A stretch of DNA of 52,715 bases from Halorubrum tebenquichense DSM 14210. Its GTDB lineage: Archaea; Halobacteriota; Halobacteria; Halobacteriales; Haloferacaceae. Position 1 is the stretch's first letter; the number at the start of each line of letters is the position of its first letter. The stretch is from assembly GCF_000337415.1 (NCBI RefSeq), contig NZ_AOJD01000018.1:1-52715 (forward strand). Direction: 5' to 3'. The notes beneath the pieces were generated by a model. That model saw nothing but the letters and a program-made list of their open reading frames with translations, was not told the origin of the DNA and ran no database searches. Below, piece after piece: positions 1 through 8,365 of this stretch. The position numbers were made by a program, and so were the translations under genes.

Positions 1-396
1 TCGTCGGGTGACGCGGTTGCGTCACCCTTGCCTGCTGTGACTTCTAGCTCCAGCTGAGAACTGACCAACAATCCTCTACCCAAGAGCGGCCCGTTAAATA
101 CGAACTTGGGATTATCGTGCCGACAGCCGGTTTCGTCGTATTACTTTACTACCTCGCTAATCGCCGGGATCTGCCGAAAGCGGAAGATGACTCACCTCCA
201 GAGCAGTAGTCGTCGAGTCCTCCTCATTTCAAATCACTGGGTCCGAGAAGACGGCTGAAAACACGGCTGCCATGTCTGCTGTTGTGATCTGTTACGATAG
301 TCAGCTCGCATCCTTCAGCGACCGGCTGTTTCACATAGTCTTGTGTCTAACGAATAGGATTTCAACGGAGCCTCATGGCCCCGACCGAACGCGGAC
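1..396. other. Intergenic stretch left of dabA with a short inverted repeat
   Basis: No convincing gene is visible here. The stretch is clearly less GC-rich than the rest of the window and lacks the third-position GC bias of real genes around it. The only clear structure is a perfect 9-base inverted repeat at 6-14 and 19-27 (GGGTGACGC and GCGTCACCC, loop GGTT). A 73-codon frame at 272-493 runs mostly antisense over the dabA 3' end and is judged spurious. The left edge may hold the end or promoter of a gene lying outside the window. Confidence 0.5.
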
Positions 397-2871
397 TCAG
401 TCGTCCGCGGCGGCGGGGGCGGTCGGCGTCTCCGCCGCCGACTCGGCCCGTTCGGACTCGGCCAGCGGCGTCCACTCCAGTTCCTCCTCGTAACGGAACG
501 CGCGGTGGTCCCGCGTCGGGTCGACGACCGTAAGCGAGAGCCAGTCGTTGTCCAGCAGTCCGGCCACCGCCTCGTTGTCGGCCAATATCTCCGCGACGCG
601 GTCGACCGGCGCGTGAACGACCGTCGACAGGCGGAGCGGCTGGTGGTACGGCTCGTCGGCCGCGGCCATGACCGACTGGAGCGGCAGTCCGGTCATCAGG
701 TCGCCGCCGTTGCCCTGGTAGACGCCGACGTTCCCGACCGGGTTGTGGGTCACCTTCGACCCGCTGCCGTACGCCGCGTTGTCGACCGTCGAGAAGTAGT
801 ACTGCGCGTTGATCCACTGGGTGACGACCATCGGCCCGGCGAGGATCGCTTCCAGCGCGTCGCCGTCGGCGTCGGTCGTCCAATCGTACGAGTGGAGGAA
901 CGCGCGCCCGTCGAGGTCGAGGCCGCTCGTCAGTTCGCGGGGCCCGATCACGAACCCCGCGTTGCCGGCCAGCCCCCACTCGGGGCGGGTCTCGGCCCAG
1001 TCGCCCGCGCGGCGCTCCGCCTCCCTCGCGGCCGCCGAGTCGCCGCGGTTCGGCGGGTCGTCGGGACCCGTCGGGCCGTCGCCGGTCAGGGTCCCGACGC
1101 GCTCGGCGGCCGCGGTCTCGCGGGCGGTCTCGAGGTCCGCGCGCAGCCGAGCGAGGTCGTCCGCGTGCGAGTCGGGGACGCTCCCGTCGTACAGTTCGAT
1201 CTCGTCGGTCGTCGTGTTGTGTTCGGCGGCGAGGAAGACGGTGTCGTCCGGCACGTCGTGGCCCCGCTCGCGCAGACCGTCCCTGACCTCGGGGTCGTTA
1301 CAGATCGCGGCGAGGACCCGGGCGTTCGGCCCGCCGGGGTTGCCGGCGCAGGCACCGCAGTCGAGGCTCGACCCGTAGGGGTTGTTCGCCGTCTCCGCCG
1401 CGTGGCCGGTGAAGACGACGAGCCGACCGAACGCCTCCCAGCCCATCAGATCGAAGGCGGTCGCGGCGTACTCGACCCGCTCCTCGCGGGTCAGGCCGAC
1501 CGGGAGCCCCCCGTCGGAGCGCTCGTGGCGGTGGAGGTCCGGCTCGCAGAACTCGTGGTCGTCGGGGACCGAGTCGCCCGCCGCGTCGAGCAGGTCGGAC
1601 ACCCGGTCGGGAACGAGCGTGCGGGCCGCGAGCGCGACCCCGTACCCGCTCCCCGCGCCCTCGACGAAGCTGAACGCGGTGGCGGGGTTGGACTTCAGCG
1701 TCTCGATCACCTCGCCGGCGGCCTCGCGGAGGGCCCCCCACCGGTCGCGAACGCCCCGCGCGTCGTCGTCGGTCGGGGCCTCGGAGACGCGGTGTTGCGC
1801 GTCGACGATGGGGGGACAGGCGTCGACCGACACATCGGAGTCGTACCCACGGTACTCCATCGGCACGCCGAAGAAGCCGGCGTACCCGTGGGTCTCGTAG
1901 TCGCCGGTCGCCTCGACGTGCCGCCGGATGACCTCCGAGCGCGTGTCGATACAGAACACCAGCTGCGCGGCCGGCCGCCCCGACGCGCCGCCGTCGGCGC
2001 GGGCTTCGCTCGCCTCGGCGCGCGCCTCGCCCTCTGCCGCGACCCGGTCGACGAGCTCGCCGCGGTAGCTCGCCTCCCACGCGCTCAGGAACGCGTCGGC
2101 CAGCTCGTCCGCCGGCTCGGGGCCCTCGTCGGCCGCGTCGGGAACGTCGGTTACGTCGACGCCGAAGGCGTCGAGCAGCGCGAGCCGGACGGCGACGTAC
2201 CCCTCAAGCGTGACCGGGCGCGCGGACTGCCACGCCCCGCCGTCGGCGACGCGGCGCTTGATCAGCCCGGTCCAGCCGGGGAGCGCGGCGAACTGCGCCT
2301 CGAAGACGGCGCTCCACCGACCCTCGGGGCACGGCTCCAGCACGGACTCGACCGCTTCTATCGGCGACGCCGGGAGGTCGGTCGCGACGCCCTCCGGGAT
2401 CCGATCGTCGTGCGCGGCCACGGACCGGAACGCGTCGTAGAACCCGTCCTCGGCGTTCGGCATCGACCACTCGGCCTGCCCCTCGTCGAGGAACGCCGAC
2501 AGCCACTTCGTCAGCACGCGGTCGGCCCGCTCCGTCGCGCCGGGCGTCGGATCGTCCGTCGCGTCCGCCTCCGCTGTCTCCATCCGTTCCAGCAGCGCTT
2601 CCGGGTCGCCCTCGTACCCGCGCTCGGCCAGTTCCGCGTCGAGCAGGTCCCGGTCTATCCGACCCTCGTCGAGGGCCGCCCGGAACGTCTCGGGGCTGGG
2701 GTACCCGCGGCCGCCGAGGCGGTCGGCCGCCCGCGGCACGGCCTCGGCGAACGGCTCGTCCTCGAAGCCGGAGAGCGGGTTGGCCGTCACGAACGAGTGG
2801 ATCGGCCAGACGGACCCGACGGTCTCCGCGGCCTCGTCGATGCTGTCTCTGACGGCGGGTTCAGTACTCAT
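397..2871 (-). CDS. dabA: Probable inorganic carbon transporter subunit DabA (DUF2309/UPF0753)
   Basis: 824 residues, soluble, beta-carbonic-anhydrase-like. With DabB it is expected to form a cytoplasmic-membrane complex that traps CO2 as bicarbonate using an ion gradient. The zinc-site pattern of the family is readable: C307 and D309 in VFCIDTR, then H490 in FTGH and C505 in LDCGAC. The H-to-C spacing of 15 equals that of the characterised Halothiobacillus DabA (H524/C539), and the C-x-D pair is the same. The ATG overlaps the 3' end of dabB by 11 bases and has a good ribosome binding site (GGAGG, 6-base spacer) inside dabB, so the two are translationally coupled. The long linker near 245-300 is rich in Ala and Glu. 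The family call is firm; the transport role is inferred from bacterial homologues. Confidence 0.9.
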   Translation of the reverse strand: MSTEPAVRDSIDEAAETVGSVWPIHSFVTANPLSGFEDEPFAEAVPRAADRLGGRGYPSPETFRAALDEGRIDRDLLDAELAERGYEGDPEALLERMETAEADATDDPTPGATERADRVLTKWLSAFLDEGQAEWSMPNAEDGFYDAFRSVAAHDDRIPEGVATDLPASPIEAVESVLEPCPEGRWSAVFEAQFAALPGWTGLIKRRVADGGAWQSARPVTLEGYVAVRLALLDAFGVDVTDVPDAADEGPEPADELADAFLSAWEASYRGELVDRVAAEGEARAEASEARADGGASGRPAAQLVFCIDTRSEVIRRHVEATGDYETHGYAGFFGVPMEYRGYDSDVSVDACPPIVDAQHRVSEAPTDDDARGVRDRWGALREAAGEVIETLKSNPATAFSFVEGAGSGYGVALAARTLVPDRVSDLLDAAGDSVPDDHEFCEPDLHRHERSDGGLPVGLTREERVEYAATAFDLMGWEAFGRLVVFTGHAAETANNPYGSSLDCGACAGNPGGPNARVLAAICNDPEVRDGLRERGHDVPDDTVFLAAEHNTTTDEIELYDGSVPDSHADDLARLRADLETARETAAAERVGTLTGDGPTGPDDPPNRGDSAAAREAERRAGDWAETRPEWGLAGNAGFVIGPRELTSGLDLDGRAFLHSYDWTTDADGDALEAILAGPMVVTQWINAQYYFSTVDNAAYGSGSKVTHNPVGNVGVYQGNGGDLMTGLPLQSVMAAADEPYHQPLRLSTVVHAPVDRVAEILADNEAVAGLLDNDWLSLTVVDPTRDHRAFRYEEELEWTPLAESERAESAAETPTAPAAADD

Positions 2872-4342
2872 TGTACTCCTCCGTGGCGGTTAGCACCGTC
2901 TCGGACGCGGGTTGCCCCGCGTTCAGCAGCGCGACGTAGAGGCGCTCGCTGCGCTCGTGGACGCCGGTCTCGATCGCGACGTACGCCGCGAGGAACGCGG
3001 CGGCGACGAGCGCGTGGAGCGCGGTCAGTTCGGTCGGCGCGGAGACCATCGGCAGCCCGTAGAGGACGCCCGAGACGGCCTCGTAGACGAGCGCGTAGCC
3101 CGCGATGGCCGGCAGGAAGACGAGCGGGATCGCGCCGTAGCGGGCCGCCGGCGACAGCGCGGTCTGCCGGAGGGCGCTCCGGGCCGCGTGGAGCGTCGTG
3201 AGCGCGACGAGCCCCGCGAGCAGCAGGCCGCTGTCGACGCTCGTCCCCTTGCCGGTGAGCAGCGCGAACGTCGCGCCGCCGGCCAGCCCGGTCGCCAGCA
3301 CGACGAGCGCGCCGACGGCGCTCGTCCGGCTTGACTCCGCCTCGGTCGGGACCGAGCGCTCGACCTCCTCGCCCGCGCTGAGGAAGTGGTACGCCTTGTA
3401 GAAGCCGTGGACGATGAGGTGGGTGATCGCGGCCCCGAAGAAGCCGAGGCCGGCCTGCATGATCATGAAGCCCATCTGTCCGACCGTCGAGCAGCCCAGT
3501 TCGCTCTTCACGTCCGGCTGGACCGTCTTGAGTAGTTTCCCGAGCAGGGCGCTCGTCGCCCCCACGGCCACGACCCCGAGCATGAGCGCAGTGTCGACGG
3601 TCACGACCGGGGCGAAGCGGGCCAGCAGGATGCCGCCCGCGTTGACGAAGCCGGCGTGCATCAGCGCCGAGGCCGGGGTCGGCGCGGTCATCGAGGAGAG
3701 CAGCCAGCCGTGGAACGGGACCAGCGCCGACTGGATCATCGCCGCGAGGACGAGCGCGGCCGCGGCGACGATCCACGCGGGCCCGCCGAGCGCGTCGGCG
3801 CTCGCGGCGATCCCGGAGACCGTCGTCGCGCCCGTCGCCCACCACAGCGCCGTCACCGCGACGCCGAGGAGCGCGCTGCTCGCGAGGAAGTGGGTCCGCG
3901 CGACGCTCGCGGCGGCCCGCGCCTGCCGCCACCCCTCGACGGTCCCGATGAGCCGCGCCATCAGCAGCCCCATCGCCAGCCAGCAGAGCCAGAACAGCGC
4001 GACGTGGTCGGCCGCGGCCAGCGCCATCACGGCGAGCGTGAACGAGAAGACCGCGACGAAAAAGCGCGTCTCGTGAGCGCTGCCCGCCATGTAGCGCCGC
4101 GAGTAGCTGTGGACGATCCCGCTGAAGAACGTGACGACCGCCCACAACAGGACTGTCAGCCCGTCGACGGCGATCACGCCGGGGAGCTCCCACGCGCCGC
4201 CGAGTCGGACTCGGCCGACGAGCGCGGCGACGCTCGCGGCGAACAGCGACCACGCGAGCAACGTCAATACGGCGGGGACGGACGACGACCCGTCCGTCTC
4301 CCCGAGCGCTCCGACCGTCGGCTTCGAGCTGTGTCCTGACAT
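2861..4342 (-). CDS. dabB: DabB: NuoL/MrpA-like ion-translocating membrane subunit
   Basis: 493 residues of mostly hydrophobic sequence, with about a dozen predicted membrane helices and the proton-conducting transporter signature (FFSGIVHSYSRRYM near residue 80; MTAPTPASALMHAGFVNAGG near 220; KSELGCSTVGQMGF near 280). These motifs are shared with complex I subunit NuoL and Mrp antiporter subunits. Because it sits directly before and overlaps dabA, it is assigned as the ion-coupled partner DabB rather than an isolated respiratory subunit. No other complex I or Mrp antiporter genes lie nearby. A TATA-like TTTAATAC (reverse strand, near 4433-4441) would give a leader of roughly 65-70 bases. Confidence 0.88.
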   Translation of the reverse strand: MSGHSSKPTVGALGETDGSSSVPAVLTLLAWSLFAASVAALVGRVRLGGAWELPGVIAVDGLTVLLWAVVTFFSGIVHSYSRRYMAGSAHETRFFVAVFSFTLAVMALAAADHVALFWLCWLAMGLLMARLIGTVEGWRQARAAASVARTHFLASSALLGVAVTALWWATGATTVSGIAASADALGGPAWIVAAAALVLAAMIQSALVPFHGWLLSSMTAPTPASALMHAGFVNAGGILLARFAPVVTVDTALMLGVVAVGATSALLGKLLKTVQPDVKSELGCSTVGQMGFMIMQAGLGFFGAAITHLIVHGFYKAYHFLSAGEEVERSVPTEAESSRTSAVGALVVLATGLAGGATFALLTGKGTSVDSGLLLAGLVALTTLHAARSALRQTALSPAARYGAIPLVFLPAIAGYALVYEAVSGVLYGLPMVSAPTELTALHALVAAAFLAAYVAIETGVHERSERLYVALLNAGQPASETVLTATEEYNEY

Positions 4343-4584
4343 CGTTCGACTCGTCGCACGACCCGTTTCGGATCCCGCCCGACACCGAGATCCGATTTCG
4401 GTCGTCTCTAAGCCACTTTGAGAACGTAACGTGTATTAAATCTGCTTGTATTCACAAATCGTTCGAGGGACTGTTATTATAGAATGGTATGTTTACGGCT
4501 CGTCGCGGCTGCGGCCGTCGAGGGGCGCTCGCCGCCTCGGGTCGCCTCACGAAACCATATCGGTCCCGAGCGCGGAGTGGCTGT

Positions 4585-5601
4585 ATGGAGACGATCTCTG
4601 GGACCGTCCTCGCCGGGAGGTCCCTCGAACCCGTCCGGGGACGCGTCGTCGTCGAGGGCGGTCGGATCGAGGCGGTCGAGGAGACGGACACCGACTCGAC
4701 GGACGTCGTGATACCCGCGTTCGTCAACGCGCACACCCACCTCGGGGACTCCGTGGCGAAGGAGGCGGCCGTGGGCCTCTCGCTCGACGAGGCCGTCGCG
4801 CCGCCGGACAGCCTGAAACACCGACGGCTCGCGAACGCCGACCGCGGGGAACTGGTGTCGGCGATGCGGCGGACGCTCCGGTTCATGCGGCGGACCGGCA
4901 CCGTCTCGTGTCTCGACTTCCGCGAGTCGGGCGTCGAGGGAGCGCGAGCGCTCCGCGAGGCGGGGGCGGACGCCGAGGTCGACCCGTTCATCTTCGGCAG
5001 CGGCGACGCGTCGGTGCTGGACGTGGCCGACGGCTACGGTGCCTCCGGCGCGAACGACGACGCGTTCGCCGCGGAGCGCGCCGCCTGCGAGGAGCGCGGC
5101 CGCCCCTTCGCGATCCACGCCGGCGAGCCGGACGCGACCGACATCCACCCGGCGCTCGACCTGGACCCGGACCTCCTCGTCCACATGGTCCACGCCGAGC
5201 GCGAGCACCTCGAACGGGTCGCGGACGGGTCGGTCCCGATCGCGGTGTGCCCCCGCGCGAACGAGGTCCTCGACGTGGGCACGCCGCCGGTGCGCGACCT
5301 GCTCGACCACACGACGGTCGCGCTCGGCACGGACAACGTCATGTTGAACCCGCCGTCGATGTTCCGGGAGATGGCGTTCGCGGCGAAGCGGTTCGACGTG
5401 AGCGCCCGCGAGGTGCTGCGGATGGCCACCGCCGCCGGAGCCGAGGTCGCCGACCTCGACTGCGGCGTCATCGCTCCGGGTCGGCGCGCGGCGCTCGTCG
5501 TCCTCGACGGCGACTCGGACAACCTGTCCGGCTCGGTCGACCCGGTCCGCGCGGTCGTCCGGCGCGCGACCCCGCTCGACGTCGAGCGCGTCGTGGTCTA
5601 G
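4585..5601 (+). CDS. Amidohydrolase-family metal-dependent hydrolase
   Basis: 338 residues from the ATG at 4585, chosen because METISGTVLAGRSLEP begins the typical N-terminal beta-sandwich of the superfamily and a TATA-like CCATATC lies about 27 bases upstream (leaderless mRNA). The frame is open further upstream but that part is not protein-like. Metal ligands are recognisable: HTH in FVNAHTHLG (near residue 53), H in FAIHAGE, a later HMVH, and the catalytic Asp in LGTDN. It resembles the cytosine-deaminase/chlorohydrolase branch that deaminates nucleobases or related compounds; the exact substrate cannot be told. It is divergent from dabB and convergent with the Lrp-type regulator downstream. 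Confidence 0.8.
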   Translation: METISGTVLAGRSLEPVRGRVVVEGGRIEAVEETDTDSTDVVIPAFVNAHTHLGDSVAKEAAVGLSLDEAVAPPDSLKHRRLANADRGELVSAMRRTLRFMRRTGTVSCLDFRESGVEGARALREAGADAEVDPFIFGSGDASVLDVADGYGASGANDDAFAAERAACEERGRPFAIHAGEPDATDIHPALDLDPDLLVHMVHAEREHLERVADGSVPIAVCPRANEVLDVGTPPVRDLLDHTTVALGTDNVMLNPPSMFREMAFAAKRFDVSAREVLRMATAAGAEVADLDCGVIAPGRRAALVVLDGDSDNLSGSVDPVRAVVRRATPLDVERVVV

Positions 5602-5647
5602 TCGCCCTCGGTTCCGCGGTCCGCGCCGTGGTCTAGTCGTCCTCGCT

Positions 5648-6151
5648 TCAGTTGCCGTCCCCGCTCCGGTCGTCCCCGCCGTCGTCGCGCCCGGCGTCGA
5701 ACCTGCCGAACGGGGTCGTCTCGTGGGTCCGCACGAGGACCTCGTCGGCCACGGTGACGCCCATGTCGAGCAGCTCCTGCGCAACCGGCGTGATGTCGTT
5801 GTCCGACTCGCCGACGACCGTCACGAGGAGGTTCTCCTCGCCGGTCACCAGCTCTTGGACCGACACGACGCCGTCGATGTCGAGGATCTCCGGGATGCGC
5901 TCGCCGCGCTCCGGGATCGACGCGGTGCAGTAGAGCAGCATCCGGAGCGGATACCCCGACCGCTGGTAGTCGACGCTGGCGCTGTACCCCTTGATCACGC
6001 CGTCGGATTCGAGGCGTCCGATGCGCTTGCGGACGGTGCTGTCGGAGGTCCCGGTCCGCTCCGCGATGTCCCCGGACGACGTGTTCCGGGCGTCCTCCTG
6101 AAGCGCGTACAGGATCGCCCTGTCGACGTCGTCTATCGCCTCGTTGCCCAT
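5648..6151 (-). CDS. Lrp/AsnC-family transcriptional regulator
   Basis: 167 residues. An N-terminal winged helix-turn-helix (about 8-55; DRAILYALQEDARNTS, then RTGTSDSTVRKRIGRLESDGVIKGY) is followed by an alpha/beta ligand-binding RAM-type domain (about 65-140) and a Gly/Asp-rich tail. Members form dimers or octamers and regulate amino-acid or redox metabolism in haloarchaea. On its strand, CTATAAAG (6175-6182) is centred about 27 bases before the ATG, so the message is probably leaderless. The regulated target is not evident; the neighbouring amidohydrolase and thioesterase genes are candidates by position only. Confidence 0.88.
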   Translation of the reverse strand: MGNEAIDDVDRAILYALQEDARNTSSGDIAERTGTSDSTVRKRIGRLESDGVIKGYSASVDYQRSGYPLRMLLYCTASIPERGERIPEILDIDGVVSVQELVTGEENLLVTVVGESDNDITPVAQELLDMGVTVADEVLVRTHETTPFGRFDAGRDDGGDDRSGDGN

Positions 6152-6293
6152 GGTCCCGGATAGACGCCTGCCGTCTTTATAGGTTGTCGGGCCGCCGGCC
6201 CGGACCGGTGTGAGGCTTCCCGACCCGCCCCGGCGTCGACGCTCCCCGCTCCGATCCCGACGCCTACATACGGTCCCCGCCAGTGGGTCGGAT

Positions 6294-6692
6294 ATGGCAC
6301 CCTACACCGTTGACATCGACGTGCGGTTCCGCGACATCGACGCGCTGGGTCACGTCAACAACGCCGTCTACGCGACGTACATCGAGCAGGCGCGGACGCG
6401 GTACTTCCGCGACGTCCTCGACATGGACATCTCGCAGTCCTCGAACGTGCTGGCGTCGATCTCGATCGACTTCCGCCGCCCCGTCGAGCTGTCCGACGAT
6501 CGGGTCACCGTCACCGTCGATCTGGCTGATCTGGGCCGGTCGAGCGCGACGATGACCCACGAGGTCCGCGTCGGCGACGCCGTCGCCGCGGAGGCCGAGG
6601 CGACGCTCGTCTCGCTGGACCCCGACACCGGGGAGCCGACGCCGATCTCCGAGGAGCTCCGGGACGCAATGGAGTCGTACCACGACCTCTGA
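6294..6692 (+). CDS. Acyl-CoA thioesterase, 4HBT hotdog fold
   Basis: 132 residues from the ATG at 6294, where MAPYTVDIDVRFRDID begins the standard hotdog domain; the longer open frame upstream is Arg/Pro-rich and not family-like. The signature VRFRDIDALGHVNNAVYATYIEQAR contains the conserved Asp and the HVNN motif of 4-hydroxybenzoyl-CoA thioesterase/YbgC-type enzymes, which hydrolyse acyl-CoA esters in the cytoplasm. The length is standard. It may be expressed separately from the divergent Lrp gene. The substrate is unknown. Confidence 0.87.
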   Translation: MAPYTVDIDVRFRDIDALGHVNNAVYATYIEQARTRYFRDVLDMDISQSSNVLASISIDFRRPVELSDDRVTVTVDLADLGRSSATMTHEVRVGDAVAAEAEATLVSLDPDTGEPTPISEELRDAMESYHDL

Positions 6693-6803
6693 GGCCCCGT
6701 GACTCTGCGGGCCCGCGACCGCAGCGGCGACGACGGCCCGGAAGTCGGTCGCCCGAGCGACCGCGACGCACACCTTCTTGACGCCGCGGACGGATCGATC
6801 GGT

Positions 6804-7043
6804 ATGAGCGTTCGACTGTACGCCCTCGACGGGTGTCCGTGGTGCGAGAAGGCGGCCGAGGCGCTGGACGACGCCGGCGTCGACTACGAGACCGAGTGGG
6901 TCGAGGCGCTCCACTCCGAGCGGAACGAGGTCAAGCGGGTCAGCGGCCAGCGCGGCGTGCCCGTCCTCGTCGACGACGAGCGGGGCGTGACGATGGCCGA
7001 GAGCGCGAACATCGTCGAGTACGTCGAGAGGACCTTCGCATGA
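6804..7043 (+). CDS. Glutaredoxin-like thiol-disulfide protein
   Basis: 79 residues from the ATG at 6804, a compact thioredoxin-fold domain. The redox motif CPWC is at residues 11-14, followed by the cis-Pro motif QRGVPVLVDDE and the C-terminal helix MAESANIVEYVERTF, typical of glutaredoxin/GST N-terminal domains. The longer in-frame extension upstream lacks similarity and was not used. The stop overlaps the next ATG as ATGA, so it is coupled to the cobalamin adenosyltransferase gene. Haloarchaea use gamma-glutamylcysteine rather than glutathione, so the in vivo partner is uncertain. Confidence 0.85.
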   Translation: MSVRLYALDGCPWCEKAAEALDDAGVDYETEWVEALHSERNEVKRVSGQRGVPVLVDDERGVTMAESANIVEYVERTFA

Positions 7044-7573
7044 GCATCTACACCGGCCGCGGCGACGAGGGCGAGACCGACCTCCGGGACATGAGCCGGG
7101 TGTCGAAGTCGAGCCACCGCATCGAGGCGTACGGCTCCGTCGACGAGGCGAACGCGCTCCTCGGGACGATCCGACCGACCGGCCACGACGACGTGGACGA
7201 CTTACTGGGGACGATACAGAACCACCTCCACGTCGTCCAGGCCGACCTCGCGAACCCCGACCCGGACCCGGACGACCCGCAGGTCGAGAGCGAGCACACC
7301 GAGCAGTTGGAAGAGCACATCGACGCGTTCGACGAGGAACTGGAGCCGCTGCGGTCGTTCATCCTTCCGGGCGGCGGCGAGGCGGGGGCCGCGCTCCACC
7401 ACGCCCGCGCCGTGGCGCGGCGCGCGGAGCGCCGCGTCGTCGACCTCGCGCGCTCGGAGCCCATAAACGAGGCGGTCGTCACCTACCTCAACCGCCTCTC
7501 GGACCTCCTCTTCACCCTCGGCCGCCTCGTCAACGCGCGCGACGGCGAGCCGGAGGAGTCGCCCTCGTACTGA
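7040..7573 (+). CDS. Cob(I)yrinic acid a,c-diamide adenosyltransferase, PduO type
   Basis: 177 residues. It transfers the adenosyl group of ATP to cob(I)alamin, making coenzyme B12. The N-terminal ATP motif (IYTGRGDEGETDL) and the YGSVDEANALLG and C-terminal RRAERRVVDLA...NRLSDLLFTLGR segments are hallmarks of PduO-family ATR trimers. The start ATG at 7040 overlaps the glutaredoxin-like stop by four bases. A cupin gene follows after about 40 bases on the same strand. No other cobalamin gene is in the window. Confidence 0.92.
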   Translation: MSIYTGRGDEGETDLRDMSRVSKSSHRIEAYGSVDEANALLGTIRPTGHDDVDDLLGTIQNHLHVVQADLANPDPDPDDPQVESEHTEQLEEHIDAFDEELEPLRSFILPGGGEAGAALHHARAVARRAERRVVDLARSEPINEAVVTYLNRLSDLLFTLGRLVNARDGEPEESPSY

Positions 7574-7615
7574 CGGGAACGCGCGATTTTTCCCCGTCCC
7601 GCGCGAGGTGCGGGT

Positions 7616-7942
7616 ATGACGCTCGACAGCTACGCGAGGGCGGTCGCCGACCTCGACCCCGCCCCCGGGGAGGTCGAGACGGCCGAGCTCGTCGTCACCG
7701 ACGACGCGCTCGTGAAGGCGTTCGTCCTCGGCCCGGACGCGGCCGTGGACCCGCACGAACACGCCGACGCCACGAACGTGTTCCACGTGGTCGAGGGCGA
7801 ACCGACCGTGATCCGCGACGGCGACGAGGAGGCGCTCGCGGCCCCCGCGGTGGTGCCCAACGAGCGCGGCGCGGTCCACGGCGCGCGCAACGACACGACC
7901 GACCGGGCCGTCCTCACGGCCACCCTCGCCCCGCTCAACTGA
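7616..7942 (+). CDS. Small cupin-domain protein
   Basis: 108 residues forming one cupin barrel. Metal-binding motif 1 is visible as DPHEHADATNVFHVVEGE (two His plus Glu), and motif 2 as PNERGAVHGARN. Function is not predictable beyond a metal-binding small-molecule enzyme or sensor. The stop overlaps the rhodanese start (TGATG), so the pair are probably co-translated. Confidence 0.82.
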   Translation: MTLDSYARAVADLDPAPGEVETAELVVTDDALVKAFVLGPDAAVDPHEHADATNVFHVVEGEPTVIRDGDEEALAAPAVVPNERGAVHGARNDTTDRAVLTATLAPLN

Positions 7943-8337
7943 TGGACGGAGAGATCGACCCCGAGGAGCTGTCGGCGCTGCTGTCCGAGCGCGCCGACGG
8001 CTCCGCCGACGAGACGCTCCGTATCGTCGACATCCGCGACCAGCGCGCGTTCGACCGCGGCCACCTCCCCGACAGCGAGTGTATCCCGTTCCCGGAGCTG
8101 ACGAGCCGGGTCGCGGAGCTCGAAGGGGCCGACCGGATCGTCACCGTCTGCCCGCACGGCGTCGCGAGCCAGCAGGCGGCCCAGCTGATCGGGAGCTACG
8201 AGGGAACGCAAAAGGCGCGCGTCGAGAGCCTCCGCGGCGGCGTCGAGGCGTGGGAACAGACCGTAGGCGAACTGAGGGCGACGGACGCCCCGGACGACGA
8301 GTCCGACGCCGACGAAGGCCCCGAGTCCCCGTTCTGA
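7942..8337 (+). CDS. Rhodanese-like sulfurtransferase domain protein
   Basis: 131 residues. The single rhodanese domain shows RIVDIRDQRAFDRGHLPDSE near residue 30 and the active-site loop VCPHGVASQQAAQLI with the catalytic Cys, then LRGGVEAWEQ. It probably moves sulfane sulfur. The Asp/Glu-rich C-terminal tail (about 110-131) is a haloarchaeal solubility feature. It is translationally coupled to the cupin gene and convergent with the Vms1-like gene. Confidence 0.88.
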   Translation: MDGEIDPEELSALLSERADGSADETLRIVDIRDQRAFDRGHLPDSECIPFPELTSRVAELEGADRIVTVCPHGVASQQAAQLIGSYEGTQKARVESLRGGVEAWEQTVGELRATDAPDDESDADEGPESPF

Positions 8338-8365
8338 GGCGGGACGGCCGCCCGGCCGCGCGCGC

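Noticed and set aside
272..493. 73-codon + frame at the left edge
   Set aside because: Its second half is antisense to the end of dabA, and the first half lacks coding bias.
505..3201. 898-codon open frame on the + strand across dabA and dabB
   Set aside because: It is antisense to clearly conserved dabA, rich in Arg/Val/Gly and without any domain; high-GC genes commonly leave the opposite strand open.
5580..5647. Short duplication GTGGTCTAGTCG after the amidohydrolase gene
   Set aside because: Two 12-base copies in GC-rich DNA are too little to support a functional element.
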